From positions 1-17,155 of the forward strand of contig DBNL01000163.1 in NCBI GenBank assembly GCA_002299785.1: a DNA stretch of 17,155 bases, read 5' to 3'. The position numbers were made by a program, and so were the translations under genes. The notes under the pieces are model-generated. The model searched no databases. It was not told the origin of the DNA and saw nothing but the letters and a program-made list of their open reading frames with translations. How positions within the stretch are numbered: the first letter of the stretch is position 1; each line of letters starts with the position of its first letter. This document shows, piece by piece, positions 6,142-12,722 of this stretch. This DNA is from Verrucomicrobia bacterium UBA673. GTDB taxonomy: Bacteria > Verrucomicrobiota > Verrucomicrobiia > Limisphaerales > UBA1096.

Positions 6142-8568
6142 TCAGGGGGTTATCAGTTCTCCGAGTGGGGTTGAAACTTCACGACCGTGCATCGACTCGA
6201 TCCGCCACTCGCCGTTTCGGCGGATGACAATTTCAATCCCGCCATCAGCCAGCGTGTTGAACACCGGCACGTGGCGTTTGGCTAAACGCTCCAACAGCGA
6301 CGACGACGGAATATCCACGTATGGATACGTGCTGGCACTCAGCACGATTGCCTTCGGCTCGATCGCCGCGAGCAGCGCTTGGCCAAGCGGATCGCCAACT
6401 CCCGGCATGGCGGTCACCACAATATCGCTGCGCAAATCCAAACCGCTCCCGGCCAAGTCCGCCTGCCCCGCCTCTCCAAGGTCGGAGAGCAGCAGCACAC
6501 GCACACCATGTACTTCGCGTGCAAGCACCGTCATGTTGTCGTCAGCCTTGGGTAGGCGCTCACCGATTGGCGGATGAAGCACCTCCCAGCCGGCTATGGA
6601 GTTACCTCGAGCAACGACGATCGTCGGCTGGCCAGCGGCCTCCAGTCCCTCCATCATTTTCTTGTAGTACGGCGAGTTGAACCGGGTTGGGTTGACAAAC
6701 ATCACCGGCCAGCCCATCTCCTCGGCTAAGCTGCCGAAGCCCTGCACGTGATGCCGGTCGCCATGCGTCGCCACAGCCCACGGCGGCTCGTCGTGGCCGC
6801 GCGTCCGCAAAAACGACACCACGGAAAACCGCCCGCCGGAGTCGCTACCGCAGTCGATGAGCAACGGCTTGTCGTTGTGTGGCTCGACGAACATCGCTGA
6901 GCCGCTCTCGAGCGGCAGCACCGTCATTTTGAACTCCCCACGCTTGGCTAAGCTCTCCACTGCAAACAAGACAAAAGCCAATCCGACCAGCGCCAGAGTG
7001 CCAAGGCGCTTAGTTTTCAGTACCAACGGCATCGCCCACAAAACCAGCACAACCACGTAAGTCAACATCAGCCAAACGGGCGGCGCAGCTACGTACTGAT
7101 GCCCAAGCGGCAATTCTGCCGCCGTTTCGCTCAGCCACATCATCAAACGCATCCACAGCCAGGCGCTGTGGGCGAACAACTCCGAAGCAAGAGGAAGCCA
7201 TCCAGCAAAAATCAAACACCCAAGACTGCTAGCCAGGGCCAAGCCGGCGAGCGGGACGATGAAAGCATTGACGAACAGTGTCACCGGCGTGAACAGGTTG
7301 AAAGTAGATGTCGCCAAAGGCAGCGAACCCAGCCATGCCGCAGCGGACACTGCGAGCAACGGGGTCGCAATCCGGACCACAAATCGTGACGACCACGGCC
7401 ATAACTCCGGCGGCAGCAACGGGTCGGGCTGCAGCCGGTTTTGAATCCGCTCCTGCAGCGGTAGGGCAAACATAGCGATTGAAAAGACGACAGAGAACGA
7501 AAGCTGAAAGCCGGTCATGAACAACTGTTGCGGCTCCCAAAGCAGAATCAGCACAGCAGCAGCAGCAAGCGAGTTAACCAAGTCGCCGGGGCGCTTGAGA
7601 ACCCAGCCCATCGCCACGATGGTCACCATGACCGACGAACGCACAGCGGATGACTGCCAACCGGTCGCCGCCACGTAAAACCAAAGCATCGGAATCAATA
7701 GCAAACCGCACGCGACACGGGGCAACCGGGCTATCCGCATCAACTGAACGAGAATCGCGGCGATCATCGTGATGTGAAGACCGCTAATTGCAAAGACGTG
7801 CATCGTTCCGGATCGCATGAACGGCTCCGCCACCTCGCCACTAAGTGACGTACGCCAGCCAAGTGTCATCGCCCACAGCAGGCGGACGACATCGTCCTGC
7901 CCCCCGAGCGGCTTAGCCAGAGTGTCGCGCGCCCAACGCTGGAAGCGGACGGACATCGGCGGTGAGGGCGGCTTGGCCTCGTCAAGTAGCTGCCAATCCC
8001 TTCGAGTCTTGGTGCGTAACTGAAAGTGGATGCCGTGCCGGGCCAGATAGTCGTGATAGGAAAACATACCCCTGGCCTGGGCGATCGGCGGGTTTTTTAT
8101 AACTCCGGAAACTTTAACCTGCCGTCCAACGTAGTAGTGCTTAGCCAAGCGGAACGGCGCAGAGACGAGCACTGTACCGCTGGTGACCAGACGACCGGTG
8201 TCTGTCTCGATCTCGCTGACTGACAGTTCCGACATCGAGCGCCAATACTCATCACCATTGATCTCGCTGACGCGATGCTCCGGCGTAGTAGCCAACCGGC
8301 CTGTCAACGTGACAATCTGCTGCCCGTCGCCAAGTTGATTCTGGAGGTCGTCTACCGGGATTTGCCTGAGATGAAAGGCCTGGTTGGCGATACCAAGGCC
8401 GAATAGCACTGGCATCAGCATGACGGTTCGGGAGCCTTTCAACGCGTAGGCCAGCGCCGGCACAGCGACGCAGGTGGCAAGGGCGAACCAAAACGGAAAC
8501 CACCCGGTATCGGCCATGGCGATGCCAAGCATGTACGGCACCACCGCCCAGATCATCGGCCGCTTCAT
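6142..8568 (-). CDS. comEC: ComEC/Rec2-family DNA-uptake channel with a degenerate metallo-beta-lactamase domain
   Basis: The protein has 808 residues. N-terminal transmembrane helices and an extracellular OB-like DUF4131 region (about 1-190) precede the polytopic competence domain (about 215-520), whose hallmark MHVFAISGLHITM is present. A C-terminal metallo-beta-lactamase-like region (about 545-795) follows. In the family the channel carries single-stranded DNA across the inner membrane and the C-terminal domain is proposed to degrade the other strand. Here that domain retains LLIDCG and the overall order. However, HxDxDH has become HGDRHH (602-607), TGD has become LSD, HHGS has become MPGVGD and GHP has become DIP. 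Nuclease activity is therefore doubtful. The start overlaps the VanZ-like gene stop (ATGA), implying translational coupling. A 14-base palindrome copy lies within it and is read as LGQ. Confidence 0.9.
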   Translation of the reverse strand: MKRPMIWAVVPYMLGIAMADTGWFPFWFALATCVAVPALAYALKGSRTVMLMPVLFGLGIANQAFHLRQIPVDDLQNQLGDGQQIVTLTGRLATTPEHRVSEINGDEYWRSMSELSVSEIETDTGRLVTSGTVLVSAPFRLAKHYYVGRQVKVSGVIKNPPIAQARGMFSYHDYLARHGIHFQLRTKTRRDWQLLDEAKPPSPPMSVRFQRWARDTLAKPLGGQDDVVRLLWAMTLGWRTSLSGEVAEPFMRSGTMHVFAISGLHITMIAAILVQLMRIARLPRVACGLLLIPMLWFYVAATGWQSSAVRSSVMVTIVAMGWVLKRPGDLVNSLAAAAVLILLWEPQQLFMTGFQLSFSVVFSIAMFALPLQERIQNRLQPDPLLPPELWPWSSRFVVRIATPLLAVSAAAWLGSLPLATSTFNLFTPVTLFVNAFIVPLAGLALASSLGCLIFAGWLPLASELFAHSAWLWMRLMMWLSETAAELPLGHQYVAAPPVWLMLTYVVVLVLWAMPLVLKTKRLGTLALVGLAFVLFAVESLAKRGEFKMTVLPLESGSAMFVEPHNDKPLLIDCGSDSGGRFSVVSFLRTRGHDEPPWAVATHGDRHHVQGFGSLAEEMGWPVMFVNPTRFNSPYYKKMMEGLEAAGQPTIVVARGNSIAGWEVLHPPIGERLPKADDNMTVLAREVHGVRVLLLSDLGEAGQADLAGSGLDLRSDIVVTAMPGVGDPLGQALLAAIEPKAIVLSASTYPYVDIPSSSLLERLAKRHVPVFNTLADGGIEIVIRRNGEWRIESMHGREVSTPLGELITP
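6376..6389. repeat. Iterated palindrome, 14-base form CGCTTGGCCAAGCG
   Basis: In the C-terminal domain of comEC, read on the minus strand as L-G-Q-A in DPLGQALL, right after the position where the family normally has its HHGS motif. Confidence 0.85.
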
Positions 8569-9032
8569 GGAATGGTTGTTCCTCTTTTACTGCGAGAAAG
8601 CCAAGAGAATAAAACAGCGCCAACGATCGCGCCGACGGAGTCTATGGCCACGTCAAGCGGCGACCCAAAGCGCTCGTCTGTCCACGACTGGTGCCACTCG
8701 TCAAATGCCGCGTACGCCACCGCTATCAGCACCGCTTGGACAAGCGCAGCCAGTTGTAATACGCGCAGTTTATCCTGCTTGGCCAATGCACGGCAGCACA
8801 AGATCGATAGTATTCCGTACTCTACTAAGTGCGCTATTTTTCGAAAAACGAGTTGGACCGTGGCAATTGACTCAGCAGAAATATCCGGCGCAAACCACTT
8901 TAAAAAAGGGCCAATGATTCGAGAGGTTTGCGAACCGGAAAAAAGGTCAGTCGAAAAAAAGAAAATGATACTCATCCATGCTATCACCCAGATCCACGAG
9001 TTGATCATTGGCTTACGCGGATAGCTGTTCAT
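8565..9032 (-). CDS. VanZ-like family membrane protein
   Basis: A small integral membrane protein of 155 residues with about four hydrophobic segments (12-27, 60-80, 91-110, 126-145). The family signatures are clear: FRKIAHLVEYGIL (63-75) with Lys65, His68 and Glu71, and the paired motif AFDEWHQSWTDERFGSPLDV (109-128) with Asp111, Glu112, Gln115, Arg121 and Asp127, then Asp131. VanZ of enterococci lowers teicoplanin susceptibility. Most homologues have no assigned function, and this copy outside any van cluster should not be read as a resistance gene. It lies directly upstream of comEC with a four-base ATGA overlap and 38 bases downstream of a small secreted-protein gene on the same strand. 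The ATG at 9032 gives the longest form; ATG at residue 9 is an alternative. Confidence 0.88.
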   Translation of the reverse strand: MNSYPRKPMINSWIWVIAWMSIIFFFSTDLFSGSQTSRIIGPFLKWFAPDISAESIATVQLVFRKIAHLVEYGILSILCCRALAKQDKLRVLQLAALVQAVLIAVAYAAFDEWHQSWTDERFGSPLDVAIDSVGAIVGAVLFSWLSRSKRGTTIP

Positions 9033-9070
9033 TGGTTTTTTTCCCAGTCAAACCCGGGGGACGATTGAAC

Positions 9071-9403
9071 TTAGCGCACCGTTCGAAAAAACCCGGTGGC
9101 TTTTTCAGCCGTAAACACAGCTCGGCTTTCCAAGTTTATCTCCCGCCAAGCAGCATTGACTTCGATGGCAGTCTGCAACCTGCCATCGAAGGTGACTGTG
9201 GTGGAGCAGTTTGTATTGTGGACTATGACTTGAGTCGATGGGTCAAATTTGACTACTTCAACCATCCTCAGTTCTACAACGGCAGCATTCGCCGAATTGT
9301 TAGTGCAAACCACCGGTCGACCAAAACCCTCCTGAGCAAACACCTTCCCCACTCCAATAAAACTAATTAGGACGGTTACAATACTAGGGTTTAATCGGAT
9401 CAC
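9071..9403 (-). CDS. Small secreted protein with verrucomicrobial-type C-terminal module
   Basis: This frame of 110 residues starts at GTG 9403. It begins with a convincing signal peptide (hydrophobic 7-18, probable cleavage after VFA at 21-23). The mature part has two cysteines (33 and 66). It ends with a pattern, N-A-A-W-R-E-I then AEKATGFFR, that resembles the C-terminal module of the large protein encoded just upstream (DLEKWGKL then SGKSFYRVK). This resemblance is my main reason for accepting it over the overlapping plus-strand frame (9008-9370). It lies in a same-strand run with 64 bases to the upstream gene and 38 to the VanZ-like gene. No ribosome-binding site is seen. A perfect 12-base inverted repeat lies inside the frame, which could also mean an RNA-level role. 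No function can be assigned. Confidence 0.55.
   Translation of the reverse strand: MIRLNPSIVTVLISFIGVGKVFAQEGFGRPVVCTNNSANAAVVELRMVEVVKFDPSTQVIVHNTNCSTTVTFDGRLQTAIEVNAAWREINLESRAVFTAEKATGFFRTVR
9160..9191. repeat. Perfect 12-base inverted repeat with 8-base loop
   Basis: CTTCGATGGCAG (9160-9171) and CTGCCATCGAAG (9180-9191) are exact reverse complements separated by eight bases, so the transcript can form a strong hairpin on either strand. No T-run follows on either strand, so it is not an intrinsic terminator. It lies within the small secreted-protein gene. Confidence 0.9.
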
Positions 9404-9467
9404 AATATCATATAATAATATTTTCCATCATCAATGAAATGCTTCTTCTACCTGATGCATTTTTGTT

Positions 9468-12400
9468 TTATTGGTTCATTTTGACCCGATAAAAGCTTTT
9501 CCCAGAGGACAATTGTGACGGCGTAGGCTCAATAAAGTTGATCGGTTTACCTGTACCCTTGAAGTTTTTCAGTTTACCCCACTTTTCTAGGTCCAGTGAA
9601 AACTCTACCACATAGCTTCTACCTGCTACTGTCTCAAAACTGAATCCGAATGGATTCAGTACATACTCCCCAATCCGTTGTACCCTTCCGGCCATCGGTA
9701 GACTTCCTTCCAAATTCACCAGCTGCCTCTTGCCATATGTCTTTCCCATCTCAATCTGCATCGCATTGCTGACACGGTATTCGCTACCTGTCCCCGCATC
9801 CGAGATTCTGAACGTTACTTGCTCTGGCCCGTCCAAACTGACGTTCAAGGTCACATAACTCCTCCCATTGGCCAGCACGGCTTTCCCTATACCCCTCAAC
9901 TCATCCCCTGCGTGTGCTGCGATCAAACTCCCCTCCGCCACAGGTTCGCCACCCACACTCACCTCCGCCAACACTGTTGCTCCGAGTTCAGGATGGACCA
10001 CCACTCTCCCCCATCTTGAACCGCCCAGTGATGTCATCTTGAATATGTTCCGGTCTAATCCATCGTCAGATACATTCCCCACTTTCCAAGTTCCATCCTC
10101 GGTCACATTCAGCCAATAACCCAAACCGGGGGTCATCGTCATGAGTGTATTTAAGAATAATGGCAGGCTTGAATCATACGACTGGGTCTGGTTCTTGATC
10201 AGCATCACCGTATCACCAAGGCTCATCAACTCGCCCGCAACCGCGGCACCGCTCTTCCTAGGGTAACCCACCAGGTTCCACCCCGGCGACACTGTGATCG
10301 CGGTTCCTGCGGGCACCACACCCTCCAACTCAAAGCTGACGTCCTCCTTAACTTTGACCCAGTACCCATCCTTAACATCCAAATTAACCATCGTATTAAG
10401 AAAGGACGGCATGCTCGGGATATACGACTGGGCCAGGTTCTTAATTTGCAATAACTGATCATTGACAGATGCAAACACCGTTGCCGGATTCATATCCTCG
10501 CTTTCAACAAAAAAGGATACCAGGTTCCACCCCGACTGTAGGCCCAATGTTTGATTAACCAACTGCACTTTGACTGTACGACTCACGGTTTGCGCAGCAT
10601 TTCCCGCAGCATCTAAAACATTAAAATGGATTGTGTAGGTTCCTTTTTCCAAAACGTTGACACTCCCACTTATGACTATGTTATCTGTTATATCCCCATC
10701 CACGTCGTCGCGCGCCGTTGCCCCGGCATCATCATAAGCTTCCCCAATGTCGACTGTGATACTTTGCTGCCCCTTCAGGGTAAGCACCGGTGCAGTGCTA
10801 TCCTTCACGCTGAACGAGACTTCAGTCAACTGACTGTAACCATCGTTCTCGAGATACCTCGCGACATACTCGCCGGCCGGCAAGCCTGAAGTAAAACTCA
10901 CTGAACCGGAAACAAGTCCCTCGCCGGCAGTCTGTGTTCCGTTGACGAACGCCCACAAAAGACTTGGCACATTGGAGGGGATCATGTCAGGCCGGTAAAT
11001 CGCGATCCAATCCTTAGGGTTGCCGGGACCGCGGCTAAAATGAATGGTGATCGCTTCATCTGGAAGATAGGACTCGCTGCTGGCGGTGATGACGGGCGGC
11101 TCCGCGACGGAGAAAGTCACACTGGCCAACTGGTCGTAGCCGTCGTCTTCTAAAAACCGCGCCACATATTTGCCGGCCGGCAACACCTCATCAAAAACCA
11201 GCGTTCCGCCGGTGCGGCCATTCTCAGCTTTTTTGGAGCCATTCACGTAAGCCCAAGCCGGGGCCGCGGTGGAACCGGGGATCATGTCAGGCCGGTAGAT
11301 GCCGACCCAGTCCTTCGGGTTACCGGGACCCTCGGCGAAAGTCACACTGATTGGTTCGCCCATCTCGTAAATCTCGCTGCCAACGGTCAGGCTCACCAAC
11401 GGTGCGGTTTGCGCGGCGATACGGGCGGAGAAGTTTCCGCGTCCGTCGGCGGGGTTCTGCAACTGCCAGTCCGGCGCGGTTTTCGTCCCGATGTTGAGCC
11501 AAAATGTGTTGGCGCTCGCACCCTTCGCCGGCTCGTCGTGCACCAACAACCCCACCTTGCCGATATTGGTCACGCCAGTGAACTCAAAGGCCCACGTCAC
11601 CGAGTCGACCTCCTCGGGCACACGCACCTGAAGGTCGCTGACCGTGACCATGTTGTAGCCGGCTCGCAGCGAAAAGGTGTCGCTCTCAAACAGGAGATCC
11701 CCCGGTTTTTTTGGGCCGCCCTCCCCCGTCACCATGCCATTGTTGGCGTAAAAACGCAGCGCGCCTTTCTGCGTGGTCTCGAACGGATTCAAAGCGGCGA
11801 AATACTCGAACTGGATCTCGTTGATAACTCGATGACTGCCGTCGAGGGTGAACTCATCCCCGATCTCGTCGCTTGTAAATTGAATTTCCCCCTTGGCGCC
11901 GCGCTCGTTGTCGTACACAACCAAGCCGCCGGTTTGCAGCACCATGTCGCCGCGTGGATCCACCGGCACTTCCTCCGTTGATCCGCTCTGGCCGTCGTTA
12001 AGGTAGAGGCGAACCTTACCCTTGGGGATATCGCCAAACGGGGACAGAGCGGCGTAGTACTCAAACTGAATGGCCGTCAGCTCGCTGATATCCCCGTCTA
12101 AAACCACCGTGTCCGCGACCTCCTTGGAGGAGAGGTATACCTTGCCAAGAGAAGTCTTGGCATTTTCGTAAACCACCACGTCATCCTCCTTGCCGATAGG
12201 CACCCCGGCCAGTCGGGCGGCAAAGTTGGAGCCGTTTTCGGTCGACTTGATTTCCCACTCACCATTGATCTTCTCCCAAAAGTCGTCGTGACTATCGCCA
12301 AGCGTCGGGGGGTCATATAGCAACAGGCCCGCCCGCCCGACGCCTAGGTTGAGAAACTCAACCGACCAGGTTACTTCCGAGGTGCCCTCCGGCAGATCCA

Positions 12401-12632
12401 TGCCAAGCCCATGGACGGTGACCGTGTTGTATTTGTTTTGTAGGGAGAAGGGATCACTCTCGTAAAGCAAAGTGCCCGGCTCATGGGCCACCGGCCTGAT
12501 CTCGGTTAGAACCTGGAAATCTATAGCCACCGATTTGACGCTTTGTGCGGCCACTTGGCCTTGAGATGCGAAGACACCGCAAGCAATCAAGCCTTTCTGA
12601 ATGAACTGGACTCCTTTCTTCACAAATATCAT
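9468..12632 (-). CDS. Large secreted modular protein with duplicated domains (possible adhesin or surface protein)
   Basis: The protein has 1054 residues from ATG 12632, which has GGAGG 13 bases upstream and opens a signal peptide ending near VAAQ. An upstream TTG at 12665 is less likely. Modules by approximate residue: A1 (52-141, LLYESDPFSL), B1 (147-214, IQFEYYAALSPF), B2 (232-299, IQFEYFAALNPF), A2 (310-406, LLFESDTFSL), C1 (411-511) and C2 (512-611), both with GPGNPKDW, IYRPDMIP and LPAG-YVAR. Next comes an Ig-like domain with DDVDGDIT (612-690) of the DUF5011/HYR-like type. D1 (696-771) and D2 (775-852) share GWNLV, IKN, QSY and FLNT. A beta-rich domain follows (863-965), then a C-terminal module ending FYRVK (990-1054). 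No catalytic motif is recognised. The architecture suggests binding or adhesion at the cell surface. The gene lacks the iterated palindrome that is frequent elsewhere in the window. Confidence 0.85.
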   Translation of the reverse strand: MIFVKKGVQFIQKGLIACGVFASQGQVAAQSVKSVAIDFQVLTEIRPVAHEPGTLLYESDPFSLQNKYNTVTVHGLGMDLPEGTSEVTWSVEFLNLGVGRAGLLLYDPPTLGDSHDDFWEKINGEWEIKSTENGSNFAARLAGVPIGKEDDVVVYENAKTSLGKVYLSSKEVADTVVLDGDISELTAIQFEYYAALSPFGDIPKGKVRLYLNDGQSGSTEEVPVDPRGDMVLQTGGLVVYDNERGAKGEIQFTSDEIGDEFTLDGSHRVINEIQFEYFAALNPFETTQKGALRFYANNGMVTGEGGPKKPGDLLFESDTFSLRAGYNMVTVSDLQVRVPEEVDSVTWAFEFTGVTNIGKVGLLVHDEPAKGASANTFWLNIGTKTAPDWQLQNPADGRGNFSARIAAQTAPLVSLTVGSEIYEMGEPISVTFAEGPGNPKDWVGIYRPDMIPGSTAAPAWAYVNGSKKAENGRTGGTLVFDEVLPAGKYVARFLEDDGYDQLASVTFSVAEPPVITASSESYLPDEAITIHFSRGPGNPKDWIAIYRPDMIPSNVPSLLWAFVNGTQTAGEGLVSGSVSFTSGLPAGEYVARYLENDGYSQLTEVSFSVKDSTAPVLTLKGQQSITVDIGEAYDDAGATARDDVDGDITDNIVISGSVNVLEKGTYTIHFNVLDAAGNAAQTVSRTVKVQLVNQTLGLQSGWNLVSFFVESEDMNPATVFASVNDQLLQIKNLAQSYIPSMPSFLNTMVNLDVKDGYWVKVKEDVSFELEGVVPAGTAITVSPGWNLVGYPRKSGAAVAGELMSLGDTVMLIKNQTQSYDSSLPLFLNTLMTMTPGLGYWLNVTEDGTWKVGNVSDDGLDRNIFKMTSLGGSRWGRVVVHPELGATVLAEVSVGGEPVAEGSLIAAHAGDELRGIGKAVLANGRSYVTLNVSLDGPEQVTFRISDAGTGSEYRVSNAMQIEMGKTYGKRQLVNLEGSLPMAGRVQRIGEYVLNPFGFSFETVAGRSYVVEFSLDLEKWGKLKNFKGTGKPINFIEPTPSQLSSGKSFYRVKMNQ
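10078..10547 (-). repeat. Tandem duplicated GWNLV modules (D1-D2)
   Basis: Two copies of a module of about 80 residues share GWNLV, IKN-x-x-QSY and FLNT. A 16-base identical stretch, ACCAGGTTCCACCCCG, occurs at 10270-10285 and 10519-10534, an offset of 249 bases (83 codons). The rest of the module has diverged at the DNA level. Confidence 0.8.
10803..11402 (-). repeat. Tandem duplication of about 300 bases (C1-C2 modules)
   Basis: Two adjacent segments encode about 100-residue modules with the same order of motifs. At the DNA level, identical 21-base stretches at 10977-10997 and 11277-11297 are exactly 300 bases apart. The flanking bases (around GGGTTACCGGGACC and GGGTTGCCGGGACC) also match with the same offset. 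The rest has diverged, so the duplication is not recent. Confidence 0.85.
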
Positions 12633-12692
12633 AAAAACGTCGGGGCCTCCCCGCCGGTTGGCCAAGTTTCAATCGAACCGCTTAGTCGCGTC

Positions 12693-12722
12693 AATAAAAG
12701 AGAGGGATCAATCCCTCAAAAA
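12693..12722 (-). terminator. Intrinsic terminator of alaS
   Basis: Read on the minus strand just after the alaS stop, a run of five T precedes a six-pair stem GAGGGA-TTGA-TCCCTC (plus-strand arms 12702-12707 and 12712-12717). It is followed by the T-rich TCTTTTATTG. This fits a Rho-independent terminator and separates alaS from the large secreted-protein gene downstream. Confidence 0.75.

Noticed and set aside
8565..9032. Glycopeptide resistance gene
   Set aside because: VanZ-like proteins are widespread outside van clusters. No vanHAX or vanRS genes are present, so no resistance role is claimed.
9008..9370. Plus-strand frame of 120 codons overlapping the small secreted protein
   Set aside because: It overlaps both the VanZ-like gene start and the minus-strand frame. 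The minus-strand frame has a signal peptide, operon-like spacing and a familiar C-terminus, so only that one is kept.
12633..12665. TTG start at 12665 for the large secreted protein
   Set aside because: It would add 11 residues before the signal peptide. ATG 12632 has a GGAGG upstream and places the hydrophobic segment at the N-terminus.
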